The notes under the pieces: generated by a model
Databases searched by the model: none
Seen by the model: only the letters and a program-made list of their open reading frames with translations
Told to the model about the DNA's origin: nothing
Shown: piece after piece, positions 1-7,482 of the stretch
How positions within the stretch are numbered: position 1 is the stretch's first letter
Layout: each line of letters opens with the position of its first letter
From: Ignavibacteriota bacterium
GTDB lineage: Bacteria > Bacteroidota > Ignavibacteria > Palsa-1295
NCBI GenBank assembly: GCA_025357895.1
Contig: JANYLL010000005.1
Span: 1 to 7,554, forward strand
DNA length: 7,554 nt
Direction: 5' to 3'
Program-made: the position numbers and the translations under genes

Positions 1-1386
1 CTCGGCAGTGATGATCTCGGGCGGAAGAGTCTGCTTAATTAAAAATTGACGGAGAACATTCCGAAGCATCTGCGGCATTGGGGAATTCGTATCGGCAAGT
101 CCGCTTACCCAATTAATTGAAGCGGAATTAAACACAGCTCCGCCGCTCGGAGTGTAGTAATATCCAAGCGTTGCATCTCCATTTCGTACACCACTGCTAT
201 TTGCAGCAGGAGACATTCCCAATATCCGAAAACTTTTGGGAGTTGAATCAAGCGATGTTACTACCGGAATGCCCTCCTGCCAACGATACAATGCTCCGTC
301 AACTTCATAGCCAACGATGCTATCAGATAAGCCGATAACATGGCCGTCGAGTACGCCGGTATTCTTATAGATCCAATGATGCGAATTAAAAACCGTATAT
401 CCTCCGTATCCGCTATCGGCGGGAAAAAGCCTGTCGCTATTGACATAGCCGCCGGCATTCATGCTGACTCCGATAAATTTATTTTCAGGATCAGAGATCG
501 GCGGACGGCTCCAAAGAGACGTGACCATGGAATCGCGTAACGGAAATTCAGGATCGAGACTTGGGTCGCGAAAGCAGACGAACGTGCGTCCGCTATCTTC
601 TATCCGTGCCTGCCAATAACATGTATTGCCCGATAGGACGATCATTTTTCCTCCGCGCGCCAGAAGATGTTCGCATTCATCGCGTTCAGGAAGCGACCAA
701 TATTCATCATGCCCGACGGTAATATACATTTGGTAATGATGCATGAATTGCGGATCGAGGTCAAGATCGGTGCTAATACAAAATTCGACAGGTATTTTTT
801 CTTTCGCCAGCCAGCGGACAAGTTTATCAGTCCACCGGAAATAGTATGCTGTCGTCGTATCAGAGAACGGTCTGTTGAATGAAAGCTTCGGACATTCCAC
901 CAGATCGGTGGAATTGAAATGATAGAGACTTTTTCCGCCCCAATTATTATATGCCTGCCAGGTATTGACGGTAAGATTGACAACGATATTTGAAAATGTG
1001 CCGGGGATTTTCTCCTTCACAACAAAAATAAGCGGTTTGATCCCGGCTGATGTCGGAAGATCGGCTTCATAAACTCCGGAAGCCCAATCATCGGGTATGT
1101 TCATTTCTGCATTTTTATTCCAGTTGCAGCCATGAGTATATGAACTATCAGGAGTGATTTGAATACCTCCGGAAAGTGATGGGAAAGTGTGAACCAGCGT
1201 TTTCGTTTCTCCCAAACGGTAAATATTCAGATCAAAATTCGTACGTGAGGTCGAGAGATAAAAAACAATTTTTTCTCCCTTCACTATAGATAATCTGCTA
1301 AGATAACCGCCTTCCTGCGCAAAGCCATTGGCACAGAAGATAAGAATGAAAAAGCACACTGCAATCGCTGTAAAAAGTTTTTGCAT
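1..1386 (-). CDS. Secreted N,N-dimethylformamidase beta-subunit-like protein, copy B (3' end beyond window)
   Basis: I translated this codon by codon: 462 codons are open from ATG at 1386-1384 to the window edge, so the gene is cut by the edge and not by a stop. Residues 1-24 look like a signal peptide (hydrophobic AVCFFILIFCANGFA, then Q). About 28-125 is a beta-rich N-terminal domain (GGYLSRLSIVKGEK, WASGVYEAD, LIFVVKE). About 140-450 is the DMFA2_C-like domain, with NTWQAYNNWGGKSLY, VGHDEYWS (Tyr 229), LSGNTCYWQ and FNSHHWIY. It aligns with copy A without gaps, about 53% identical by hand count, but has Asn at 310 (SMNAGG) where copy A has Glu. By analogy, another 290 or so residues with Ig-like modules and a T9SS tail should follow outside the window; this is inference. 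The start lies 15 bases after the stop of copy A with no clear ribosome site, suggesting co-transcription and perhaps coupled translation. The family assignment is fairly sure; enzymatic activity and substrate are unknown. Confidence 0.88.
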   Translation of the reverse strand, partial: MQKLFTAIAVCFFILIFCANGFAQEGGYLSRLSIVKGEKIVFYLSTSRTNFDLNIYRLGETKTLVHTFPSLSGGIQITPDSSYTHGCNWNKNAEMNIPDDWASGVYEADLPTSAGIKPLIFVVKEKIPGTFSNIVVNLTVNTWQAYNNWGGKSLYHFNSTDLVECPKLSFNRPFSDTTTAYYFRWTDKLVRWLAKEKIPVEFCISTDLDLDPQFMHHYQMYITVGHDEYWSLPERDECEHLLARGGKMIVLSGNTCYWQARIEDSGRTFVCFRDPSLDPEFPLRDSMVTSLWSRPPISDPENKFIGVSMNAGGYVNSDRLFPADSGYGGYTVFNSHHWIYKNTGVLDGHVIGLSDSIVGYEVDGALYRWQEGIPVVTSLDSTPKSFRILGMSPAANSSGVRNGDATLGYYYTPSGGAVFNSASINWVSGLADTNSPMPQMLRNVLRQFLIKQTLPPEIITAE

Positions 1387-1401
1387 AGATACATACGTTG
1401 C

Positions 1402-3654
1402 TCACATCACCACTAATTTTTCGATCACCGAGGCTGATTTTCCTGAGGATGTAATAATATTCAGGCGGCAAAGATAAATGCCGGATGCTACCCTCCTGCC
1501 CTGATCATCAGTGCGATTCCATTCCAAAACATGCGGACCTGATCGCAACTCTCCTTTTGCCGAAAGTGTAGTAATGCGAATTCCCTTCATATCAATTATT
1601 TCGATCTCGGCATGAGCTTTCTCTTCGATCGTAAAAAGAAAATGCGTTTGATCGGTTATCGGATTCGGGAAGCATTGTAAACGAACAACATTATCAGGAA
1701 GCTCGGCAACTGCCAACACCGAATCGGCTATATGAACATTGAATGTCTGAAAATCATAATTGCCTTTGGAATCGATTGCGCGAAGTATCACGGTCTGATC
1801 GCCGGTCTGATTGCCTACAAAACCTGTAAGCTTTCCTCTCCAATCCATTTTCAACCAGGAAGGACCGTAGACCATTGAATAAACCGGATGTTCATCAACA
1901 AGCGATGCCGCTACTGCCTGATAAAAATAAAATGAATGCTTCTTGCATACAATAGGCGGAGCGCTGAGAAATCTCATCGTCGTATCTAAGAGTGCCCAAT
2001 CGACAACTGCTTTATCATAACCAATACTTGCACATCCTTCAAGAAGGAATGCAGCCGGAAATGGTTTTTTCAATTCCGGAGTCAGAATAAAAACCGAATC
2101 GAACCCTACATTTTTTCCTGCTATACGCCATGAATAAAAAGGTTTTTTTCCTGTCGGTCCTCTGCCATGAATCGTAAAGGTATCTATGGTATTAGCCGAA
2201 AGCATCATGCTCAGATGATTAATATCAACCCATTCATGATTGATCGAATCATGGGTGATGCGGGCAGGTGAGTAACTTGTGATCTCCGGCGGAAGATCAA
2301 AATAGGAATTAAATCTCCAAAAAATATTTGCGAGCATCTGCGATTGAACAGAATCATCACCATCAATCCCCTTGACCCAATCAGTTGAAGATCCATTAAA
2401 GACAGCACCGCCGGTTGAAGTAGAGTAATATCCCATTGTTGCATGACCTGCAGGCAGATTCGCAGATGATGCCGCAGGTGAAATCCCCAGAATAGAAAAA
2501 TTCTTCGGAGTTTTATCTTCTCCGGTTACTTCAGGAAATCCGCCATGCCAATTAAACAATGCGCCGTCGGCTTCATAACCGGCTATAGCATCCTGCGCGC
2601 CCATGACATCGCCATTCTTGGCACCGGTACCTCCGAAGATCCAGTGATGCGAATTGAATATTGTGTATCCTCCGTATCCTAGAGTCTGCGGAAAAATATT
2701 TCTACTATTAATAAAGCCGCCATGCTCGAAGCTAACTCCTAAAAGCAAATTCGGCGGATCGTTCACAGGTGATCTGCTCCAATTTCCGGTGACAAGTGAA
2801 TCATGAAGCGGGTACATGGGGTCGATGGATGAATCGCGATAGCAAACCATCGTGCGCAGGCTATCTTCAAAGCGAACCTGCCACCAGCATGTATTACCCG
2901 ATAGACAAATTATTCTTCCTGCATAATGCAAAAATGTTTCCAGTGAGTTTCGCTCTGCCTTCGACCAATATTCATCATGTCCCGGATTTACATATACTTT
3001 GTAATGCGAAAGAAACCACGGATCGCGGTCAAGATCGGTATTGACACAAAACTCTGCGTCTATATGATGATCTTCAAGCCAGATTACAAGTTTATCTGCC
3101 CAGCGGAAATAATTATTTTTTAAGGTGTCAGTAAAAGGACGATCAAAACTAACTTTTACTGAAGCCGTCTGCGAATAAGAATTAAAATCGTAAAGACTTC
3201 TTCCGCCCCAGTTATTATAGGCATGCCACGTATTTGCTGTCAGACATACGACGATCTTCGAATGCTTGCCAAGATCTTTTTCTCTGACCACGAAAATAAG
3301 TTTTTTAACCGAATCGGCAGAAGGAAAATCGGCTTCATAAACACCCGATGCCCACGAAGATGGAATCACGATCTCTGTCGTAGCTTTCCAATTGCAGCCG
3401 TTGATGAAAGCGCTGTCGCTTGTGGGTTGGATACCTCCGGGAAGATCATGAAGAGTCAGAACTTCTTTTTTCTGCGATCCGAGCTTACTGATGATCAGAT
3501 CGAACTTCGCATCATTGGTAGAAATATAGAATCGCAATTTCTCGCCTTGCGCAACGGAAAGTGCACTCAAATACCCATACGCCTGAGCATTTGCCTGCTG
3601 ATGGAATAATAATAAGCAAGCTAGAATAATAGCTCCTACTCCTGTGTGTTTCAT
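1402..3654 (-). CDS. Secreted N,N-dimethylformamidase beta-subunit-like protein with Ig-like modules and T9SS sorting domain, copy A
   Basis: A complete 750-residue protein. Residues 1-24 form a signal peptide (AIILACLLLFHQQANAQ). About 28-125 is the beta-sandwich seen at the N-terminus of this family (GYLSALSVAQGEKL, SGVYEADF, FVVRE). About 140-450 is the DMFA2_C-like domain, related to a class I glutamine-amidotransferase fold: NTWHAYNNWGG, GHDEYWS (Tyr 229), LSGNTCWWQ, GVSFEHGG (Glu 310) and FNSHHWIF. About 455-560 is probably an Ig/Fn3-like module. About 566-643 resembles a putative-Ig (He_PIG) repeat (GPSWLKMDWRGKLTG). About 658-750 is a T9SS type A sorting domain (CFPNPITDQTHF, DDQGRRVASGIYLCRL, VIEKLVVM). 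The protein is therefore predicted to cross the inner membrane by Sec and the outer membrane by T9SS, ending at the cell surface or released. Characterised dimethylformamidases hydrolyse DMF at an iron site made of two Tyr and one Glu; candidates exist here but the substrate cannot be inferred. It sits 161 bases after the TonB receptor and directly before its paralogue. Confidence 0.9.
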   Translation of the reverse strand: MKHTGVGAIILACLLLFHQQANAQAYGYLSALSVAQGEKLRFYISTNDAKFDLIISKLGSQKKEVLTLHDLPGGIQPTSDSAFINGCNWKATTEIVIPSSWASGVYEADFPSADSVKKLIFVVREKDLGKHSKIVVCLTANTWHAYNNWGGRSLYDFNSYSQTASVKVSFDRPFTDTLKNNYFRWADKLVIWLEDHHIDAEFCVNTDLDRDPWFLSHYKVYVNPGHDEYWSKAERNSLETFLHYAGRIICLSGNTCWWQVRFEDSLRTMVCYRDSSIDPMYPLHDSLVTGNWSRSPVNDPPNLLLGVSFEHGGFINSRNIFPQTLGYGGYTIFNSHHWIFGGTGAKNGDVMGAQDAIAGYEADGALFNWHGGFPEVTGEDKTPKNFSILGISPAASSANLPAGHATMGYYSTSTGGAVFNGSSTDWVKGIDGDDSVQSQMLANIFWRFNSYFDLPPEITSYSPARITHDSINHEWVDINHLSMMLSANTIDTFTIHGRGPTGKKPFYSWRIAGKNVGFDSVFILTPELKKPFPAAFLLEGCASIGYDKAVVDWALLDTTMRFLSAPPIVCKKHSFYFYQAVAASLVDEHPVYSMVYGPSWLKMDWRGKLTGFVGNQTGDQTVILRAIDSKGNYDFQTFNVHIADSVLAVAELPDNVVRLQCFPNPITDQTHFLFTIEEKAHAEIEIIDMKGIRITTLSAKGELRSGPHVLEWNRTDDQGRRVASGIYLCRLNIITSSGKSASVIEKLVVM

Positions 3655-3815
3655 TTATTGATCTAAATGATTCGGAATGAAAAAAAAGAAAATCATTCCA
3701 TCACAAAATATCTCGTGGGTTATAGTTCTGTGTCTTATGGTAATGCTTATCTAAGAAGAAAAATTCATGGAATATGAAGAAAACGCTTATAGTAACAATA
3801 CTACACTAATTAATT
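3655..3815 (-). other. Intergenic spacer between TonB receptor and copy A, with stem-loop
   Basis: This 161-base AT-rich gap separates two co-directional genes and holds no convincing ORF. Read on the minus strand there is a weak hairpin at 3764-3778 (TTCAT/ATGAA, five-base loop) followed by TTTTTC, which could be a poor terminator for the receptor. A better 7-bp stem lies at 3674-3699. TATAAC (3724-3719) and TATTTTG (3710-3704) are -10-like, but neither has a clear upstream element at the right distance. The gap is long enough for copy A to have its own promoter, but the sequence does not prove one. Confidence 0.4.
3674..3699 (-). repeat. Inverted repeat / stem-loop in the leader of copy A
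   Basis: Perfect 7-base arms, ggaatga (3674-3680) and tcattcc (3693-3699), flank a 12-base loop that is all purine on the plus strand and therefore pyrimidine, mostly U, in the minus-strand transcript. The structure ends about 20 bases before the ATG of copy A, so it would lie in the 5' leader. It has no T-tract following in the direction of transcription, so it does not look like an intrinsic terminator. It could affect mRNA stability or ribosome access, or be chance in AT-rich DNA. Confidence 0.4.
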
Positions 3816-6062
3816 TTAAAAATCAAACCGAATTCCTACTATGGGAAGGATCGGAAGGTCATAGTCTGACTTGACAAAAGGCCGACCATTATTATCATAG
3901 GTAAAATATCTGGAAGTAGGATTTTTAATGTTTAATGCATTGAGCACAGATACATAAATAGTAAGAGTGGAGGCAGTCCAATTAATATGGAATTCCGCAT
4001 TAATATCAATACGGATATACGGAGGATTTCTCGCACTAAATGCATGAGCAGAATCCAGAATACCATGCCCAGCTGCTTCTGATCTTGCAAGATCGAACGG
4101 AGTATATGCACTGCCGCCTGCAACAGTAAATTTTTCACTGAGTGTCAGCATGGAATTTGCACCGAGAGGAATATCATAGCCGGCAAGAAAATTCACGATA
4201 TAAATATTATCGAATGCTCCGAAATGCCAAATGCCATCGGAGCCTGCAAACTGCTGCCGAACGTATGATGCTGCCGCAGTAATGTAATAACCCTTATCAT
4301 AATGCTTCATCAGAGTTAATTCTGCGCCATACGTTTTGCCGACTCCTTTATTGACAAGATCACTAAAATCTAAGCGTTCGGCGAAGCCCTCATTAAGAAA
4401 TGAATAATCATCTTTGACCAAGGCATGAATCGGAACATCTGAATATCCTTTGTAATACCCCTCGGCTTTAATAAGCAGATCGGGCGAAGGACGAAACGTA
4501 TAGCCGCCGACATAATGCAGAGCCTGTGTAAATCGTATCGGCTCGGGCTGGCGATGCACTCCGAATGCAATTGCGAAGGTATGCTCCTCCTCCGGACTCC
4601 AGGCAAGTGATGCGCGAGGCTCATAAGAACTTCCTGAATCGTACTGAATAAACTGGCTATAAAGTCCGGTATTGAGAACAAGCTGCGGAATAATATGCCA
4701 ATTCCAATTTATATACGCTTGGTATAAGTTTGTATGTTGTGTAGTATTAAAATTAAAGCCGGATGACTGCGGTTGATTTATCACGACATTTGCTTTTTGC
4801 GCTGCTACACCTGCTTTAAAATTCTGCAAAGGGCTTGGTGTATAGTTCGCTTCCAATTTGAAAGTATTGTACGCGATAGTTATCTTTTCCGTACTGCCCA
4901 GAATGCTTTCATCGTACCTATTTTCCGCATGATTAATAAGTAGATTCGTAATCAGATCGTCAGAAAAAATATGCTGCCAATCAAGTCCGCCTATGAGTAT
5001 CCCTGATCCTGCACCGATCTCAGAACTGGCTGAATTGTCATCTTTAAGTGCAGCAGTACCCCAAAGCCCTGTAGCATCTATATGATCACGCTCGCCAAAT
5101 TTGAAACGGAGTTTCATCATCGCATCATCAAAATCCGGAAGATCTGTGTAATTAAGAAGTCCTATTGATCGCAAAAAACCAAGCGTGGAATGACGATAAG
5201 CGATAAGAAAAGAACTGCCTTCTAATCCTGAAAGAGGAATAGGTCCCTCGCCCATCAGCTCCATTCCGTTAAAACTTATTTGCGCCGAACCTTCCAATTT
5301 TTCGCTGTTGCCATTGCGGGTATGAAGATCAAAAACACCGGAAAGTTTTGTACCATATTCGGCGGGAAAAGCGCCTGTAAAAAAATCGCTGTTGCCTAAC
5401 ATTTCACTATTGATGGCACTGATCAATCCCCCCGTCGAGCCATTCTTCCCTAAGTGATTGGGATTAGGTACATCGATCCCATCCATGCGCCACAGAAGTT
5501 CGATCGGCGAACCGCCCCGAATGACGATATAGTTATTCGTCGTTCCGCGTCCGAAAACTCCTGCAAAATTATCTGCCATACGCGATGGATCTTCAAATGC
5601 AGCAGCATATCGTTTCACGTCTTCAATACTAAACGGAGTAACACTGACTGCAGCAACGGTATTAATAGCTTGCAGTGAATTCGATCCGATAATCGTGATC
5701 GAATCTCCTTGAACGATACGCTCCCTCAATTGAAAATCAAGAACCGATTGATGCGCTGAACTTACAACAACTTCCTGCGATGCAGGAGAATATCCGTTCG
5801 CTGTGACATGAATGATATAATGCCCTACATGCACATTGGGAATACGAAAATCACCGGAGACCGATGTTATAGCGCCAAGTTTTGTCCCTACGATGGAAAC
5901 ACGCGCATGGGCAATCGGAAGATGAGATTCAGCGGTAAGAACTGTTCCGCGTAGTGTTTCTTCATGCAGTAAAACTGAATCTGGCTGAGCAAAAATAATT
6001 TTCGGTCCCAACAGCATAAAGAAAAAAATGCTCAGAGAAAAACTGCGTAAAATTCCAATCAT
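3816..6062 (-). CDS. TonB-dependent outer-membrane receptor with carboxypeptidase-regulatory-like N-terminal domain
   Basis: A complete 748-residue protein. Residues 1-25 are a signal peptide (LSIFFFMLLGPKIIFAQ). About 36-115 is a CarboxypepD_reg-like beta-sandwich (LRGTVLTAESHLPI, AITSVSGDFRIPNV), typical of Bacteroidota receptors. DSITIIGS at 120-127 is TonB-box-like. About 135-250 is the plug, with the strongly conserved run SIEDVKRYAAAFEDPSRMAD, then YIVIRGGSP, WRMDGIDVPNPNHLG and DFFTGAFPAEYG. The rest is a beta-barrel of alternating aromatic strands ending in VGIRFDF, with the terminal Phe expected of BAM-assembled barrels. It should import a ligand across the outer membrane using TonB-ExbBD energy. 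It is shorter than SusC proteins (about 1000 residues) and no SusD gene is next to it, so it is not a standard polysaccharide-uptake pair. The ligand is unknown. It is the first of three co-directional genes and may serve the secreted proteins downstream. Confidence 0.93.
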   Translation of the reverse strand: MIGILRSFSLSIFFFMLLGPKIIFAQPDSVLLHEETLRGTVLTAESHLPIAHARVSIVGTKLGAITSVSGDFRIPNVHVGHYIIHVTANGYSPASQEVVVSSAHQSVLDFQLRERIVQGDSITIIGSNSLQAINTVAAVSVTPFSIEDVKRYAAAFEDPSRMADNFAGVFGRGTTNNYIVIRGGSPIELLWRMDGIDVPNPNHLGKNGSTGGLISAINSEMLGNSDFFTGAFPAEYGTKLSGVFDLHTRNGNSEKLEGSAQISFNGMELMGEGPIPLSGLEGSSFLIAYRHSTLGFLRSIGLLNYTDLPDFDDAMMKLRFKFGERDHIDATGLWGTAALKDDNSASSEIGAGSGILIGGLDWQHIFSDDLITNLLINHAENRYDESILGSTEKITIAYNTFKLEANYTPSPLQNFKAGVAAQKANVVINQPQSSGFNFNTTQHTNLYQAYINWNWHIIPQLVLNTGLYSQFIQYDSGSSYEPRASLAWSPEEEHTFAIAFGVHRQPEPIRFTQALHYVGGYTFRPSPDLLIKAEGYYKGYSDVPIHALVKDDYSFLNEGFAERLDFSDLVNKGVGKTYGAELTLMKHYDKGYYITAAASYVRQQFAGSDGIWHFGAFDNIYIVNFLAGYDIPLGANSMLTLSEKFTVAGGSAYTPFDLARSEAAGHGILDSAHAFSARNPPYIRIDINAEFHINWTASTLTIYVSVLNALNIKNPTSRYFTYDNNGRPFVKSDYDLPILPIVGIRFDF

Positions 6063-6183
6063 TAATTATAGATGTCCCAAAAAAGAGCGAGCAGAATAAC
6101 GATAGGACTAAAATACACGTAAGATGAATAAAATGTTACAATAAAAATGAAACTCAATCGTCTTTCTGCGTATTAAATACCTT
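6063..6183. promoter_or_regulatory. Divergent promoter region between TonB receptor and MFS transporter
   Basis: Both flanking genes are transcribed outward from these 121 bases, so promoters for each must lie here or inside the neighbouring gene. Minus strand: TATTTTAG (6115-6108) matches the Bacteroidota -7 element TAnnTTTG at all but one fixed base, with TTG (6141-6139) 23 bases upstream; this would leave a leader of roughly 40 bases for the receptor. Plus strand: TACAAT (6137-6142) is -10-like but lacks a good -35. Short arms gtatt/aatac (6170-6180) form an 11-base near-palindrome three bases before the transporter ATG, a possible but weak operator. That promoters exist here is likely; the exact elements are guesses. 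Confidence 0.4.
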
Positions 6184-7470
6184 ATGGCAAAAGAAAAAAT
6201 ATTTACCCGCTACGAAGTTTTCATCGTCGCATTACTTGCAATTCTTCAATTCACGGTGATCTTAGATTTCATGGTGATCTCTCCGCTCGGAGTGATACTC
6301 ATGAGAACTCTTGATATTACTCCTTCGAAGTTCAGTCTTGTTGTATCAGCCTATGCATTCAGTGCAGGTATATCCGGTTTGCTTGCTGCCGGGTTTGCTG
6401 ATAAGTTCGACCGCAAAAAACTTCTGCTTTTCTTTTATGTAGGGTTTATCCTCGGAACGGTAATGTGTGCGTTTGCACCGGATTTTAATACGCTGCTTGC
6501 CGCTCGCATCATTACCGGAATTTTTGGCGGAGTTATCGGCTCGGTTTCTCTTGCCATTGTTACTGATCTATTCGCAATGCAGGTTCGCGGCAGGGTGATG
6601 GGATATATTCAGATGGCATTTTCTGCCAGTCAGGTGCTTGGCATTCCGATAGGCTTGATACTTGCCAATAATTACGGCTGGCATTCCTGTTTTTGGATGA
6701 TCGCTATTTTTGGCTCCATTGTCGGAGTGATCATGCTTTTCTATATGAAACCTGTAACCGGACATCTCAATCTGCATCCTGATAGAAAAGCCTTTCACCA
6801 TTTATGGGCAACGGTTTCGAAGCCTTCGTATCTCTGGGCTTTTTTGACAATGTCGTTTCTTGCTTCAGGAGGCTTCATGTTGATGCCGTTCGGAAGTGCA
6901 TTCGGAACCCATAATATCGGACTTACGATGGAGCAGCTTCCGATGCTCTATCTTGTTACAGGTATTTTTTCGATGATATTCGGTCCGCTTGCAGGGCGCT
7001 TAAGCGATAAGATCGGAAAATATAAAATGTTCGTCATTGGCTCGGTAGCGGCAATGATCGTCGTCGTTATTTATACAAATTTAGGAATTACTCCGTTTTG
7101 GCTTGCCTGCATAGTGAGTGTAGCGCTTTTTGCTGCGATCACGGCGCGAATGGTATCGGCTTCAGCACTCATGACGGCAATTCCCGCTGCGACCGACCGC
7201 GGAGCATTCATGAGCGTCAACTCTGCCATCATGCAATTATCCGGCGGAGCAGCTTCCGTTATCGCAGGACAGATCGTATCTCAATCGCCAACCGGAATGA
7301 TAGAACATTACGATACGCTTGGTTACGTTGTCGTCGGCACGATGACCGTCATGACGGCAATGCTCTACCCTATCAACCGCGCAATAAATAAAAAATACGC
7401 CTCAATGCCGCCACATGCCAAAGACATTAAAGCTGCGGAGGTTGAGGTGGTTGGGGATAGTGTGGGGTAA
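6184..7470 (+). CDS. MFS transporter, DHA1-type (probable proton-coupled efflux)
   Basis: A complete 428-residue, strongly hydrophobic protein with twelve likely membrane helices at about 13-36, 50-72, 80-98, 102-127, 138-161, 168-188, 215-238, 249-271, 280-298, 303-325, 341-366 and 378-398. The central cytoplasmic loop is about 189-212 and both ends are cytoplasmic. TM1 carries Asp 28 (ILDFMVISPLGVIL), like motif D1 of drug/proton antiporters. The loop after TM2 holds motif A (GFADKFDRKKLLL, about 70-82). TM5 has a motif-C-like GIPIGLIL followed by GWHSCFW. A second motif-A copy, GRLSDKIGKYKMF, follows TM8. This pattern fits DHA1/AraJ-like exporters of drugs or small metabolites, driven by proton antiport. 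The substrate cannot be assigned. The gene is divergent from the TonB receptor and no co-directional partner is visible. No ribosome site is evident before the ATG. The last codons are unusually G-rich. Confidence 0.92.
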   Translation: MAKEKIFTRYEVFIVALLAILQFTVILDFMVISPLGVILMRTLDITPSKFSLVVSAYAFSAGISGLLAAGFADKFDRKKLLLFFYVGFILGTVMCAFAPDFNTLLAARIITGIFGGVIGSVSLAIVTDLFAMQVRGRVMGYIQMAFSASQVLGIPIGLILANNYGWHSCFWMIAIFGSIVGVIMLFYMKPVTGHLNLHPDRKAFHHLWATVSKPSYLWAFLTMSFLASGGFMLMPFGSAFGTHNIGLTMEQLPMLYLVTGIFSMIFGPLAGRLSDKIGKYKMFVIGSVAAMIVVVIYTNLGITPFWLACIVSVALFAAITARMVSASALMTAIPAATDRGAFMSVNSAIMQLSGGAASVIAGQIVSQSPTGMIEHYDTLGYVVVGTMTVMTAMLYPINRAINKKYASMPPHAKDIKAAEVEVVGDSVG

Positions 7471-7482
7471 CGGATAGACGAA

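Noticed and set aside
642..983. 113-codon minus-strand open frame
   Set aside because: It overlaps copy B in another frame; copy B has clear homology and the alternative frame has none.
1..1386. Copy B as a broken or frameshifted pseudogene
   Set aside because: Every codon from 1386 to 1 was read and no stop or frame change was found; all family motifs are kept in register with copy A. The gene is only cut by the window edge.
1387..1401. Promoter between the two paralogues
   Set aside because: Fifteen bases are too few for a promoter of its own, although one inside the end of copy A cannot be excluded; co-transcription is the simpler reading.
3223..3609. 128-codon plus-strand open frame
   Set aside because: It lies wholly antisense to the signal-peptide and N-terminal coding region of copy A, has no recognisable motif and reads like a shadow frame.
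5454..5678. 74-codon plus-strand open frame
   Set aside because: It is antisense to the conserved plug domain of the TonB receptor, with no motif or ribosome site.
3816..6062. SusC-type polysaccharide-utilisation receptor
   Set aside because: The protein is about 250 residues shorter than SusC, matches the other common Bacteroidota receptor type in its plug, and has no SusD neighbour.
7098..7391. 97-codon plus-strand open frame inside the transporter
   Set aside because: It is an out-of-frame overlap with helices 10-12 of the MFS protein and its composition is not protein-like.
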